A stretch of 64,000 nucleotides of DNA from Pyxidicoccus fallax (GCF_012933655.1 NZ_JABBJJ010000006.1:32716-96715), one strand, 5' to 3'; positions 48,741 to 58,876 are shown, numbered from the stretch's first letter. The notes: generated from the sequence alone by a model not told the origin. Program-made: numbers and translations.

Positions 48741-51700
48741 TCAGCCGTGGGTGGCGGGCCGGGCCTCGTCGGTGCGAGGCGGGTGCGCTCCGGCCTCGTC
48801 GTCCGGCGTCTTGCCCCTCCAGGTGGCCAGCCGCGTCTTCATGCGGTCCGCCACCACGTAGAAGGCGGGCACCACCAGCAGGCTGAGCACCGTGGACACG
48901 GACAGGCCGCCCAGCACCGCGATGGACATGGGCGCGCGCGTCTCCGAGCCCGCGCCCAGCGCCAGCGCCGCCGGCACCGCCGCCATCATCGTCGCGGTGG
49001 ACGTCATGAGAATCGGCCGCAGCCGCACCGGGCCGGCGCGCTGCATGGCCTGCACCGCGTCCGCCCCGCGCTCGCGCTCCTGCAGCGCGTAGTCCACCAG
49101 GATGATGGAGTTCTTCTTCACGATGCCCATCAGCAGCAGGAGGCCAATCATGCTGAAGATATTCAGCGTCGTCCCCGTGGCCAGCAGCGCGAAGGCCGCG
49201 CCCGCCACCGACAGCGGAAGAATCGTGAGCACCGTCACGGGGTGCAGGAACGAGTTGAACTGCGCGCCGAGCACCATGTACGCCACGCCAATGCCGAGGA
49301 AGAGCGCGAAGAACAGGCTGTTCATCGAGTCGCGGAAGGCCACGCTCGCGCCGCCCGCCACCACGCGCACGCCGCCGGGCAGGTCCTTGGCGAGCTGCTC
49401 CACCTGCGCCAGCGCCTCCTGCTGATTCGAGCTCGGCGCCACGTTGCCGTAGATGCTGATGGCGCGCTCACGATCCCTACGGGTGATGGCCTGCAGCGCC
49501 GGGCGCTCCTCCTGCGTCACCAGCGAGGACAGCGGCACCAGCGCGCCGCTGGCGGTGCGCACCTTCAGCACCGACAGGTCCTCCGGCCGCGAGCGCTGGT
49601 CCGCCAAGAGGCGCATGCGCACGTCGATGCGCCGGCCGCCGGTGCTGTACTTGCCCACGCGAATGCCGCCCACCAGCGCGTTGATGGTGGTGGCCACCGC
49701 CTGGATGGGCACGCCCAGGTCCGCCGCGCGCGCCCGGTCCGGCGTAATTCGCAGCTCCGGCATGCCGAGCTGGTAGTCCGAGTCCACGTCCACCACCTTG
49801 CCGCCGGCCTGGAGCTTCTCGCGCATCTCCGTGCTGGCCTCCACGAGCTGCTCCCAGTCCGAGCCGCGCACGCTGAACTCCACCGGGAAGCCGCGCTGCG
49901 CGGTGAAGCCGCTCTGCGACTGGTCCTGCACCACCGCGCGCAGGCCCGGGTAGCTGTTCAGCTCCTTGCGGAGGATCTGCTGGAACTCCGCCTGGGGCAT
50001 GCGCTCGTCGGGCGGCTTGAGGCTGACGAACATGATGCCGCTGTTCACCGCGCCGCTGCCGAAGCCTCCCACCACGGAGAAGACGCGCGTGACCTCCGGA
50101 CGGCTGCTGGCGAACTCCTCCGCCCTCTTGAACAGCCGGTCCGTCTCCTCCAGGTTGCTGCCCACCGCCGTCTGCAGGCGCACCAGCAGGCGGCTCTGGT
50201 CCTGCGAGGGAACGAACTCGCTCGGCAGCGCGCGGAAGGCGAAGGCGCTGATGCCCAGGATGACCACCGACGCGCCCAGCACCCACCAGGGCCGCTTCAG
50301 GCCCCAGGCCAGCGTGCGCCCGTAGCCGCGCTCCAGCTTCTCGAAGGCGCGGTCCACCACCACGCCCACCCGGCTGCGGCCCTCGCGCGACGTCTTGAGG
50401 AGCTGCGCGCACCGCGCCGGCGCCAGCGTGATTGCCTCCACGTAGGACAGCAGCACCGCCACGCAGAGCGTCACGCCGAACTGGAGGAAGAACTTGCCGA
50501 TGACGCCCTTCATGAAGACGACGGGCAGGAAGATGGCCACCACCGCCAGCGTGGCCGCCAGCGCCGCGAAGGTGATTTCCGCGGTGCCCTCGCGCGCCGC
50601 GCTCACGCGGTCCTTCCCCTCCTCCGCGTGCCGGAAGATGTTCTCCAGCACCATGATGGCGTCGTCCACGACGATGCCCACCGCCAGCGCGAGCCCCAGC
50701 AGCGTGAAGGTGTTGAGCGTGAAGCCGAGGAAGTAGATGACGGCCACCGTCCCCAGGAGCGACATGGGGATGGCCAGCACCACGTTCATCGTGGAGGACA
50801 GCGAGCCCAGGAACACCCAGCAGACGAAGGCGGTGAGGATGCACGCCAGCAGCAGCTCGAACTCGATTTCGTGGACGCTCTCCTCGATGAACTGCGTCGA
50901 GTCGAAGTTGATGCCCAGCTGCATCCCCTCCGGCAGGTCCTTCTGCATCTTGTCCAGCTCGGCGCGGATGCCCTGGGCCACCGCCACGGCGTTGGCGCCG
51001 CGCTGCTTCTTGATGCCCAGGCCCTGCGCCGGCTCGCCGTTGATGCGCGCCGCGCGCCGCACGTCCTCGAAGCCGTCCTCCACCAGCGCCACGTCGTGCA
51101 GGTAGATGGGCTGGCCGCCCTGCTCGCGGACGATGATTCTGCGCAGCGTCTCCAGGTCCAGCGCCTCGCCCATGACGCGGACGTTGACCTCGCGGCCCTC
51201 CGTCTCGATGCGGCCGGCGGGCAACTCCACGTGCTCGCGCTGGAGCGCGGCGGTGATGTCCGTGACGGTGAGGCCGAGCGCGTCCAGCTTCTGCGCGTCC
51301 ACCCAGATGCGCACGTTGCGCTCCAGCAGGCCGCCCAGCTGCACCTCGCCCACGCCGGGCACCGTCTGCAGGCGCTCCTTCACGCGGTAGCGGGCGTAGT
51401 CACCCACCACCTGCTGGCTGAAGGGGCCGGAGACGCCCACCCACATGATGGGCTGGTCCTCGGGGTTGTTCTTGGAGATGACGGGCGGGTCGATGTCCTG
51501 CGGCAGCCGGCGCGCGGCCTGGCTCACGCGCGTCGTCACGTCCTGCAGCGCCAGGTCCACGTTGCGCGACAGGTCCAGCTCCACCGTGATGCTGCCGCCG
51601 CCCTGGCGCGCGTTGGAGGTGATGCTGGTGACGCCCTCCACCTGCGTCACGGCCTCTTCAATGGGCTCGATGACGTCGCTCTCGACGGCCTCGGGGTTGG

Positions 51701-51860
51701 CCCCTTCCCAGGTGACGCCGATGTTGATGGTGGGGAAGTCGACGTCCGGGAACTGGCTGATGCCGATGCGCTGCGCGGCCACCAGTCCGAAGACGATGGT
51801 GGCCGCCATGATCATCCACGCCAGGACGGGCTTCTTGATGCAGGCTTCCGTGAGGCTCAT
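48741..51860 (-). CDS. RND multidrug efflux pump (HAE-1, AcrB-like)
   Basis: 1039 aa, twelve membrane helices and two large periplasmic loops. The N-terminus I-S-Q-F-P-D-V-D-F-P-T-I, the A-N-P-E-A-V-E block, proton-relay aspartates in G-I-V-V-D-D-A-I near residue 408 and K-K-N-S-I near 940 are all present. It extrudes drugs or other hydrophobic compounds with proton import. Start overlaps the stop of the fusion-protein gene (ATGA), so pump, adaptor and outer-membrane channel are coupled. Confidence 0.95.
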   Translation of the reverse strand: MSLTEACIKKPVLAWMIMAATIVFGLVAAQRIGISQFPDVDFPTINIGVTWEGANPEAVESDVIEPIEEAVTQVEGVTSITSNARQGGGSITVELDLSRNVDLALQDVTTRVSQAARRLPQDIDPPVISKNNPEDQPIMWVGVSGPFSQQVVGDYARYRVKERLQTVPGVGEVQLGGLLERNVRIWVDAQKLDALGLTVTDITAALQREHVELPAGRIETEGREVNVRVMGEALDLETLRRIIVREQGGQPIYLHDVALVEDGFEDVRRAARINGEPAQGLGIKKQRGANAVAVAQGIRAELDKMQKDLPEGMQLGINFDSTQFIEESVHEIEFELLLACILTAFVCWVFLGSLSSTMNVVLAIPMSLLGTVAVIYFLGFTLNTFTLLGLALAVGIVVDDAIMVLENIFRHAEEGKDRVSAAREGTAEITFAALAATLAVVAIFLPVVFMKGVIGKFFLQFGVTLCVAVLLSYVEAITLAPARCAQLLKTSREGRSRVGVVVDRAFEKLERGYGRTLAWGLKRPWWVLGASVVILGISAFAFRALPSEFVPSQDQSRLLVRLQTAVGSNLEETDRLFKRAEEFASSRPEVTRVFSVVGGFGSGAVNSGIMFVSLKPPDERMPQAEFQQILRKELNSYPGLRAVVQDQSQSGFTAQRGFPVEFSVRGSDWEQLVEASTEMREKLQAGGKVVDVDSDYQLGMPELRITPDRARAADLGVPIQAVATTINALVGGIRVGKYSTGGRRIDVRMRLLADQRSRPEDLSVLKVRTASGALVPLSSLVTQEERPALQAITRRDRERAISIYGNVAPSSNQQEALAQVEQLAKDLPGGVRVVAGGASVAFRDSMNSLFFALFLGIGVAYMVLGAQFNSFLHPVTVLTILPLSVAGAAFALLATGTTLNIFSMIGLLLLMGIVKKNSIILVDYALQERERGADAVQAMQRAGPVRLRPILMTSTATMMAAVPAALALGAGSETRAPMSIAVLGGLSVSTVLSLLVVPAFYVVADRMKTRLATWRGKTPDDEAGAHPPRTDEARPATHG

Positions 51861-53086
51861 CTGCGGGCACCTCCGCCGCTGGTACCGCCGCCGCCCTCGG
51901 GCTTCGCGCCCGGCTCTCCCTTGAGGGTGGGCTTGGGGCCCTCGGCGATGCGCACCGCCACGCCGTCGCGCAGGGCCTCGCCGCCGCGCACCACCAGCGT
52001 CTCGCCGGCCTTCAGGCCGTCGCGCACCTCCACCCGGCCATCCGCCGTGCGCATGCCCAGCTCCAGCACGCGCTCGCGGGCCTTGTCGCCCTCCACCACG
52101 TACGCGAGGAAGCCCTTCTCGCTGGCGCGCACCGCCGTCTGCGGCACCACCGGGCTGCCGCCCCGCGTCTCCACCGGCACCGCCACCGTGGCGAAGGAGC
52201 CCGGCCGCAGCCGCTTCACGGCCTCGCCGGAGATCTCCGCCGTCACCGGCACCATGCGGCTGGCGTCGTCCGCGGCCTCGGCCACGTGGGTGATCTTCGC
52301 GGTGAAGTCGCCGCCCAGCGAGCGCACGGTGAAGCGCGCCGGCATGCCCGGCTGGATGCGCGCGACGTCCGCCTCGGGCACGGTGAAGCGCAGCAGCATG
52401 GGCTCGCGCCGCAGCAGCGTGGCCATGACGAGGCCCGGCTGCACGTACTGGCCCGTCTGCACGGTGCGCGTCTGCAGCACGCCGTCCATGGGGGCGCGCA
52501 CGTAGGCGTCGCGCTGGTTGAGCTGCGCCTGGTCCAGGAGCGCCTTCGCCGCGGCGACCTCCGCCTCCGCGGTGCGGGCGCGCGTCTGGTACGTCTCGAG
52601 CTGCTCGGTGGGCAGCAGGCCCGGCCGCGCCTCGTTGACGGCGGCGCGGCGCTCGGCGCCGGCCTGGGCCTCCACCAGCGAGGCCTTCGCCTTGGCCAGC
52701 GCGGCCTCCGCGGAGCGCACGGCGATGGCGTAGCGGGCGGGCTCGATTTCCGCGAGCACGTCACCCTTCTTCACCGCCTGCCCCTCCGTGAAGAGCACGC
52801 GCTCCACGGCGCCGGCCACGCGGGCGGTGATCTGCACCCGCTCGAAGGCCTCCACGGAGCCCACCGCGTTCACCACGTACTCCACGTCGCGGGCCTCCAC
52901 CGGGGCCACCTCGACGGGGAACTGGATGGGACCGCGGCCACCGGGGCGGCCACCGCCACCCCCGCCCTGGGCCGCCGGCGCGCCGGGGCCGGCCTTCGAC
53001 GCCTCCGCGTCCTTCTTGCAGCCGGCCCCCATGGCCAGCACGGCCACCGCCAGCGTCAGCTTGGTTGCGCGTCGCATTCCCTTCAC
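51857..53086 (-). CDS. RND efflux membrane fusion lipoprotein
   Basis: 409 aa. Lipobox M-G-A-G-C near residue 23, then a Gly/Pro-rich stretch. Barrel-sandwich (V-E-A-F-E-R-V-Q-I-T-A-R-V, then A-V-K-K-G-D-V-L-A), a short helical hairpin and a beta-barrel (R-P-G-S-F-A-T-V-A-V-P-V) in the usual order. It links the pump to the outer-membrane channel. ATGA-type overlaps on both sides. Confidence 0.94.
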   Translation of the reverse strand: MKGMRRATKLTLAVAVLAMGAGCKKDAEASKAGPGAPAAQGGGGGGRPGGRGPIQFPVEVAPVEARDVEYVVNAVGSVEAFERVQITARVAGAVERVLFTEGQAVKKGDVLAEIEPARYAIAVRSAEAALAKAKASLVEAQAGAERRAAVNEARPGLLPTEQLETYQTRARTAEAEVAAAKALLDQAQLNQRDAYVRAPMDGVLQTRTVQTGQYVQPGLVMATLLRREPMLLRFTVPEADVARIQPGMPARFTVRSLGGDFTAKITHVAEAADDASRMVPVTAEISGEAVKRLRPGSFATVAVPVETRGGSPVVPQTAVRASEKGFLAYVVEGDKARERVLELGMRTADGRVEVRDGLKAGETLVVRGGEALRDGVAVRIAEGPKPTLKGEPGAKPEGGGGTSGGGARR

Positions 53087-54483
53087 GGTTCCTTCCCCAA
53101 AGGATCGAGTCCGACAGCCGCCCTGAGTCCGAGGAGCGCCACGCCCAGCGCATAGCGGCTCTGCGCCTGGGACACCTCCGCCTCGAAGAGGCGAAGCGAG
53201 GCGTCCGCCACCGTCAGCGCCGTGGACAGGCCCTGACGGTACAGAATCCCCTGCTCCTCCGCGTTCTGCCGCGCGGCGCGGACCGCCAGCTCGCTCTGCG
53301 TGAGCGCGGCCTGCGCGTTCTCCAACCCCACCCGCGCCCGCTGGATGTCCACGTCCACGCGGCGCGTGCTCGCCTGCTCCTCCAGCGCCGCGGCCTTCGA
53401 CAGGGCCACGCGCTCACGGCGCTCGGCGTAGCGCTCGCCGCCGTCGAAGAGCTGCCAGGTGAGGTCCACGCTGAAGAAGCCGTCGCCGGTGCGCCCGGTG
53501 AGACCTGCCTCGTTGGTGAGCCGGTAGGTGTACGACGCACCGAGCGCGGGCAGCAGCCGGGCCAGCGGCTCCTTCGCATTGGCCTTCAGCGACTCCACCC
53601 GCAGCCGCGTGGAGAGGATGTCCGGGCGGCGGTCCGCCGCGCCCTGGGCGAGCGCCTCGTACACGCTCAGCGGCCGGGCGGCGTCCGTCAGCAGCGCGTC
53701 CGGCGGGGCGAGGCCTCCCTCCACAGGCTCCACCAGCAGGTAGCCCAGCTCCAGGCGGCTCGTCTGCGCGGTGTTGCGGGCGTTGGTGAGCTGCACCTCG
53801 GCGCTGGCCACCTCCAGCTCCGCGCGCGTCACGTCATTGGTGCTCGCGAGGCCGGCCTTCGCGCGGGCCTGGGCGTCCTCCAGGGACTGCCGGGCGAAGG
53901 CGAGCCGCTGCTCGGCGGCCTGGAAGACCTGCTGATCCGCCAGCGAGACAAGGAAGGCGTTGGCGGCCTCGAAGGCCACCTGGCGGCGGGCCTCCACGGC
54001 GTCCAGTCCGGCGGCCTCGCCCTCGAGCTTCGCGGCCCGGTACAGGGGGAAGCCCCGGGCGTCGAACAGGGTGGCGCGCGCGACGATGTTGGCGCCGAAG
54101 GCGTTGTAGCGCTGGAGGATGACCTCCTCGCCGCCCACGTTGCGCGTGGTCTGGTTGGGGCGCCGCGTGTAGGTGCCGGTCGCCGTCAGCTCCGGGAAGA
54201 AGAAGGCGCGGGCCCGGGCCACGCGGGCCTCGGCGGCCTGGGCGCGCTGCTGGGCCGCCAGCGCCACCTCGTTCCGCTCCGCGGCCAGGGACACCGCGCG
54301 CTCCAGCGTCAGCGACGCGGCCTGGGCGGGTGCGGGGGCCGCACCGGGCGTCGGGGCCGCCCCGTTCACCGAAGCGTCGGGAGGCGTACCGGGAGTGCCG
54401 GCCTCCTGGGCCAGGGCACCGGGCGCGGACAGGGCGAGCCAGGCACACAGGGGCGAGGCGAGAGCGAAGCGGGCGGCGGACAT
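53083..54483 (-). CDS. TolC-family outer-membrane efflux channel
   Basis: 466 aa from the ATG at 54481-54483, chosen because it begins a good signal peptide ending A-L-A/QE; an ATG at 54529-54531 would add 16 residues. Two OEP repeats with typical A-x-A-x-x-x-A heptads (QRAQAAEARVARARAFF near 65). First gene of the three-gene efflux operon. It is divergent from the MopE-like gene with about 200 bp between. Confidence 0.93.
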   Translation of the reverse strand: MSAARFALASPLCAWLALSAPGALAQEAGTPGTPPDASVNGAAPTPGAAPAPAQAASLTLERAVSLAAERNEVALAAQQRAQAAEARVARARAFFFPELTATGTYTRRPNQTTRNVGGEEVILQRYNAFGANIVARATLFDARGFPLYRAAKLEGEAAGLDAVEARRQVAFEAANAFLVSLADQQVFQAAEQRLAFARQSLEDAQARAKAGLASTNDVTRAELEVASAEVQLTNARNTAQTSRLELGYLLVEPVEGGLAPPDALLTDAARPLSVYEALAQGAADRRPDILSTRLRVESLKANAKEPLARLLPALGASYTYRLTNEAGLTGRTGDGFFSVDLTWQLFDGGERYAERRERVALSKAAALEEQASTRRVDVDIQRARVGLENAQAALTQSELAVRAARQNAEEQGILYRQGLSTALTVADASLRLFEAEVSQAQSRYALGVALLGLRAAVGLDPLGKEP

Positions 54484-54683
54484 GTGCGGGCGGAAGGGAG
54501 TCTTTCCCAGGGGAGCGGTTCGGCGCGCCATATAACGAAGGTGACGGAGGTGGGGCTATGGCCATTCGCGCGTCTGGACGGTGCCCGGCGCGGCGGACTA
54601 TGGGTGACTGCGGGGTCTCCTAAGTTTCTGACCTCGGTGCGTCATGAAGTCGGGCGGCAGGCGCGCCCGGGAATGCACAGGCA

Positions 54684-56636
54684 ATGCGTTTATTCCTGCT
54701 CGGTGTGCTGGCGGCGTCGGTTTTCCTATCAGGGTGTCGGAAGGAAGAGCCCCCTCCCGACGCGGGCGCACTGCGGGTGGCCATCACCTATGCCACCTTC
54801 CACCCGGGCTGCCTGACGCTGTCGGTCGTGGACCGGGAGGACCCGTCCCGGACGGACGTCGCGCAGGTGCCGGTGGAGGCCGGCGGCTCCAGCGGTACGG
54901 AGCTGGTGGCCATCCTCGGACGCGAGGGGTGGAGCCGGAACCTGACGCTGACGGCGAGCGCGCGCGAGCGCTCCTGCAATGGCCCCGTGGTGGCGGAGCA
55001 GTCCGTCGAGGCCCAGGTACCGGTGGAGGGCATCACGGAGACGCGGCTGGCACTGCGGGCCGAGGACCTGGACGGTGACGGCTACGTCTCCGCGCGAGGC
55101 GAGCGCCCCGGCTCGGACTGCGATGACGACGACGCGAACATCCACCCGGCGGCGACGGAGCTGTGCGACGGCATCGACAACAACTGCGCGAATGGCGAGG
55201 CCGACGCGCCCGACGCCCTCACGTACTACGCGGACGCGGACGGAGACGGCTACGCGGCCTCGAACGCCCAGCCCCGTCCCGCCTGTGTCCCGCCCTCGGG
55301 GTTCGTCACCCAGTTGGGTGACTGCAACGACGCGGACGCCCGCATCCACCCCGGCCAGCAGGAGTCCGTCTGCGATGGCGTGGACGAGGACTGCGACGGC
55401 GTCCCGGACGATGACGGCTTCGCGGTGGGCACCTCCTGCACCACGGCCCAGGGCTGCGCCGGGATGAGGAGCTGCCAGTCGACGTCGTCCGCCGCGTGCG
55501 TCAGCCAGCAGCAGCCCTCGGACTGGTACGTGGACGAGGACGGGGATGGCAGGGCCGGCGCGGCGGTGGGCCCCGGCTGCGTGGCGCCCGTGCCGGGAGC
55601 CACCACCGAGCGCACCGACTGCGACGAGAGCACCCGCTTCGCCTCCACGGGCGCGCGCGACGTGTGCGACCGGCTGGACAACGACTGCGACGGACAGGTG
55701 GACGAGGACGACCCCGGGTGCGCCGCGGTGACGTGGAGACAGGACACCGTCGGAGTCGCGACCGGGAATTGGAACGCGGTGGCTCCGTATGGACAGGACC
55801 GGGGCTGGCTGGCGGGTGACGCTGGCAGGGTCGTCCACGTGAGCGGGACCGCCTTCGACGCGGTGACGAGCTGCGCCGGCGAGTGGCGGTCCGCATGGGC
55901 GGCGAGCAATGGGCGCGTGTTCCTCGGCGCGTCCACGGGCGAGTTGGCCACGGTGCGGCCCGACGCGCTCGCCTCGTGTGAGCGGGTGGGCGGCCCGGGG
56001 AGTGCCCCCCTCAACGGGATGGTTGGCTTCGAGCAGGGCACCACGGTGCGGCTGTTCGCGGTGGACAGTCAGGGCCGCGTCATCCGCTGGGAGTATGTGG
56101 AGGGCGCCCCGACGCAGGCCGCGCCCCAGCTCGTCACCCAGGTGGCCTCCAACCTGCGCGCCATCCATGGCCTGGGTCCGGAGACGCTGCTCGCGGTGGG
56201 CGCGGAGACGGTGGGACTCACCGAGCGCCCCGTGGCTTGGCGCGCGCCCGCGAGCGGAAGCACATGGACCAAGGAGAACCTGGGCGTTCCGACGAGCACC
56301 GGGTACCTGCGGGCGGTGCGCGTGCTGACACCGCGACTGGCATACGTGGCGGGAGACGATGGCCTGCTGCTGGAGCGCTCGGGGACGACGTGGACGGCGA
56401 GGAGCGGCCCCACGCCCTCGGGCAGCGGCACGCCAGACTATCGGGCCCTGCTGGCCTTCGGGCGCACCGCGCTCTACGTGGTGACCTCGACGTCGAACGA
56501 CCTCCACTTCTTCGACGGCACGGCCTGGAACAGCGTCATCGTCGCGGCCGAGACACTCAACGCGCTCGAGGGCACCGGCCCTGGCGACGTCTGGGGCGCG
56601 GGCCATGACGGTGCCCTCGTCCGCTGGCGGCCCTGA
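54684..56636 (+). CDS. MopE-like Asp-rich repeat lipoprotein with beta-propeller-like C-terminus
   Basis: 650 aa. Lipobox F-L-S-G-C near residue 18. Residues 125-355 contain three MopE-type metal-binding units, each D-x-D-G-D-G or equivalent, then D-C-D/N-D-x-D/E and L/V-C-D-G-x-D-x-D/N-C; these bind calcium or other metals in Methylococcus MopE and are frequent in myxobacteria. Residues 360-650 read like repeated propeller blades (A-P-Y-G-Q-D-R-G-W-L, the GPGDVWGAGHDGALV end), as in photosynthesis-assembly-type propellers. Surface exposed; role unknown. Confidence 0.88.
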   Translation: MRLFLLGVLAASVFLSGCRKEEPPPDAGALRVAITYATFHPGCLTLSVVDREDPSRTDVAQVPVEAGGSSGTELVAILGREGWSRNLTLTASARERSCNGPVVAEQSVEAQVPVEGITETRLALRAEDLDGDGYVSARGERPGSDCDDDDANIHPAATELCDGIDNNCANGEADAPDALTYYADADGDGYAASNAQPRPACVPPSGFVTQLGDCNDADARIHPGQQESVCDGVDEDCDGVPDDDGFAVGTSCTTAQGCAGMRSCQSTSSAACVSQQQPSDWYVDEDGDGRAGAAVGPGCVAPVPGATTERTDCDESTRFASTGARDVCDRLDNDCDGQVDEDDPGCAAVTWRQDTVGVATGNWNAVAPYGQDRGWLAGDAGRVVHVSGTAFDAVTSCAGEWRSAWAASNGRVFLGASTGELATVRPDALASCERVGGPGSAPLNGMVGFEQGTTVRLFAVDSQGRVIRWEYVEGAPTQAAPQLVTQVASNLRAIHGLGPETLLAVGAETVGLTERPVAWRAPASGSTWTKENLGVPTSTGYLRAVRVLTPRLAYVAGDDGLLLERSGTTWTARSGPTPSGSGTPDYRALLAFGRTALYVVTSTSNDLHFFDGTAWNSVIVAAETLNALEGTGPGDVWGAGHDGALVRWRP

Positions 56637-56657
56637 GACGGGAACGGACTGTCGGCC

Positions 56658-57356
56658 ATGGACCTTCGCGCGGACGGCCTCACGGTGCGGTACGGGACGC
56701 GCACGGTGCTGGCCGGCGTGGACTGTGCGCTGCCTCCCGGCACACAGGCGTTGGTGCTGGGGCGCTCGGGCTCCGGGAAGACGACGCTGCTGAAGGCGCT
56801 TGCGGGACTCATTGCCCCGGCGGAAGGCCGCGTGCTGTGGGACGGGCAGGAGGCCTCGCGCCTGCGACTGGAGGAGCGGCGTGAGCGACAGGCCGCCTTC
56901 GGCATGGTGTTCCAGACGGACGCGCTCTTCGACTCGCTCACCGTGCGCGACAACGTGCTGCTGCCCCTCGCGCGCCGCCGCGTACCGGAGGCGGAGGCCG
57001 CGGCGAGAGCGGACGAGGTGCTGCGCGCGGTGGGGCTTTCGGACGCGGCGGGCACCCTGCCCGAGCGGCTGTCCGGCGGCATGAAGAAGCGCGCGGGCCT
57101 GGCGCGAGCGCTGGCGGCGCGGCCGTCGGTGCTCCTGGCGGATGACCCCTTCGCGGGGTTGGATCCAGGCACGGCGCGGCAGGTGGCGCGGGTGCTGCTG
57201 GAGGTCTCCGGCGGCGGCACGCTGCTGGTGGCCGCGCCCGAGGCCCCGGTGGACCTTCCCCTGCCCCGCTGGCTGTACCTGCGCGGCGGGCGGCTGGTGC
57301 ACGACGGGCCGCCCGCGCCGGAGCTGGAGCACGCGCCGGACGAGGTGCTCGGATGA
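56658..57356 (+). CDS. MCE/Mla-type ABC transporter ATPase 1 (degenerate catalytic site)
   Basis: 232 aa. Walker A G-R-S-G-S-G-K-T (35-42), Q86 and a normal signature L-S-G-G (138-141). Walker B reads L-A-D162-D163-P, so the catalytic glutamate is aspartate, and the H-loop His is missing (V-A-A-P near 191). This protein can supply a good signature to a partner but has a poor ATP site of its own. ATPase 2 of the same operon shows the opposite defects. First gene of a five-gene run with ATGA overlaps, resembling MlaF. Confidence 0.93.
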   Translation: MDLRADGLTVRYGTRTVLAGVDCALPPGTQALVLGRSGSGKTTLLKALAGLIAPAEGRVLWDGQEASRLRLEERRERQAAFGMVFQTDALFDSLTVRDNVLLPLARRRVPEAEAAARADEVLRAVGLSDAAGTLPERLSGGMKKRAGLARALAARPSVLLADDPFAGLDPGTARQVARVLLEVSGGGTLLVAAPEAPVDLPLPRWLYLRGGRLVHDGPPAPELEHAPDEVLG

Positions 57357-58126
57357 AGGCACTGGCCTGGGTGGGGCGCATGGGCCTGGACGCGGTGCGT
57401 GGCGCGGGCGCGCTGGGGCTCGTGGCCGGGCGCACGATGCTGGGGCTGCCCCGGCTGGAGCGGCGCGAGCTGGCGCGGGCGCTGGTGCAGTTCGGCTACG
57501 GCTCGCTGCCGCTGGCGCTGGCGACGGCGGCGCTGGCGGGCGTCATCGTCGTGCTCCAGGCGGGGCTCTACATCCAGCGCTTCGGCGCGCGGGCGTTCCT
57601 TGGGTGGGCCTCGGGGTACGGGGTGCTGTGGGAGTTCGGCCCGCTGCTGCTGGGGCTCATCATGTCCGCGCGCATCGGCGCGAGGAACGCGGCGGAGCTG
57701 GCCACCATGCAGGTGGGCGGGCAGATTGAGGGCCTGCGCGGCATCGGGTTGGACCCGTTCGCCATCCTCGTGGCGCCGCGCGTGGTGGCCATGGAGCTGA
57801 GCATGCTGGCGCTGAGCACCTTCACCTTCCTGGTGGCCATCCTCTTCGAGGCCGGGGCGGCGCTCCTCACGCTGGGCCTGCCGTTGCGGGTCTTCTTCGG
57901 GACGTTCGCGCACATGCTGAGCCCGTTGGACATCCTCGGGGGCGTGGTGAAGACGGGTGCCTTCGGGCTGGCCATCTCGCTGATGTCCACGGCGGTGGGC
58001 CTGTCCGCGCGAGGCGGCGCGCGCGCGGTGGGCCAGGCGGCGGCGAGCGCGGTGGTGCGCGGGTGCGCGGCCATCTTCGTGCTCGACTTCCTGCTCACCT
58101 CGCTGCTGTCGAGGTGGATGGCATGA
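57353..58126 (+). CDS. MlaE-type permease 1
   Basis: 257 aa, five or six membrane helices. The family's coupling block is present: R-N-A-A-E-L-A-T-M-Q-V-G-G-Q-I-E-G-L-R near 118-136, followed by D-P-F-A-I-L-V-A-P-R-V. It should bind an ATPase subunit from the inside and an MCE protein from the outside to move phospholipid between membranes. Overlaps the genes on both sides by four bases. Confidence 0.93.
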   Translation: MKALAWVGRMGLDAVRGAGALGLVAGRTMLGLPRLERRELARALVQFGYGSLPLALATAALAGVIVVLQAGLYIQRFGARAFLGWASGYGVLWEFGPLLLGLIMSARIGARNAAELATMQVGGQIEGLRGIGLDPFAILVAPRVVAMELSMLALSTFTFLVAILFEAGAALLTLGLPLRVFFGTFAHMLSPLDILGGVVKTGAFGLAISLMSTAVGLSARGGARAVGQAAASAVVRGCAAIFVLDFLLTSLLSRWMA

Positions 58127-58869
58127 GCGCGGTGCTCTCCTTCTTCGGAGCGCCGGCGGTGATGCTGGCGCGCACGGTGCGCGCCTCGGTGCGCAACGGC
58201 GTGCCCTGGCGCGAGTCGCTGGCACAGCTCCACGAGCTGGGCGGGCGCAGCGTGTGGCTGGTGATGTCCGGCATGGCCTTCTTCGGGGCGGTGCTGGTGA
58301 CCATCGCCAACAGCCAGGCGCGGCGCTTCGTGGGGAACGTGGCGGTGCTGGGGCCGGCGTACTTCGAGCTGCTCATCCGCGAGCTGGGCCCGGTGATGTC
58401 CGCGCTGCTGACGGCGTCTCGCGCGGGCGCGAGCCACGCGGCGGAGCTGTCCACCATGAGCGTCAACGAGCAGGTGGAGGCGCTGGAGATGTCCGCGGGA
58501 GACCCGCACTCGGACCTGGTGGCGCCGAGGGTGGTGGCCGGGGTGCTCGGAGTGCCGCTACTGAGCGTGCTGGGGACGATAGCGGCGACGCTGTCGGCGG
58601 TGGCGGTGGCGGGGTTCGCCTTCGGTGTGGACGGGAGGTCCTTCATGGACCCGCGCTACGTGGACGCGTGGGACATCCTGGCGGCGCTGCTGAAGGCGGC
58701 GGGCTGCGGGTTGTACATTCCCCTGGCCGCGGCGGTGGCGGGGCTGAGGGCGCGGGGCGGCGCCGAGGCGGTGGGCGAGGCCACCACCGCGGGCGTGGTG
58801 GCGGCGAGCCTGGGGTGCCTGTTGATAGACCTCGCCGTGTCCCTCGCCTTCCACCTGCTGCGCCTGTGA
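58123..58869 (+). CDS. MlaE-type permease 2
   Basis: 248 aa, a second and clearly different MlaE protein: S-H-A-A-E-L-S-T-M-S-V-N-E-Q-V-E-A-L near 105-122, then D-L-V-A-P-R-V-V-A-G-V. Ordinary Mla systems use one permease as a homodimer; two distinct ones suggest a heterodimer, as in the YrbEA/YrbEB pairs of actinobacteria. Start overlaps the previous stop (ATGA). Confidence 0.93.
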   Translation: MSAVLSFFGAPAVMLARTVRASVRNGVPWRESLAQLHELGGRSVWLVMSGMAFFGAVLVTIANSQARRFVGNVAVLGPAYFELLIRELGPVMSALLTASRAGASHAAELSTMSVNEQVEALEMSAGDPHSDLVAPRVVAGVLGVPLLSVLGTIAATLSAVAVAGFAFGVDGRSFMDPRYVDAWDILAALLKAAGCGLYIPLAAAVAGLRARGGAEAVGEATTAGVVAASLGCLLIDLAVSLAFHLLRL

Positions 58870-58876
58870 GCCGAAC

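Noticed and set aside
48747..52505. A 1252-residue open frame on the plus strand over the efflux operon
   Set aside because: It mirrors the RND pump and fusion protein genes, whose families are unmistakable. In very GC-rich DNA the opposite frame stays open by codon bias, and its protein is His/Arg/Ala-rich with no domain.
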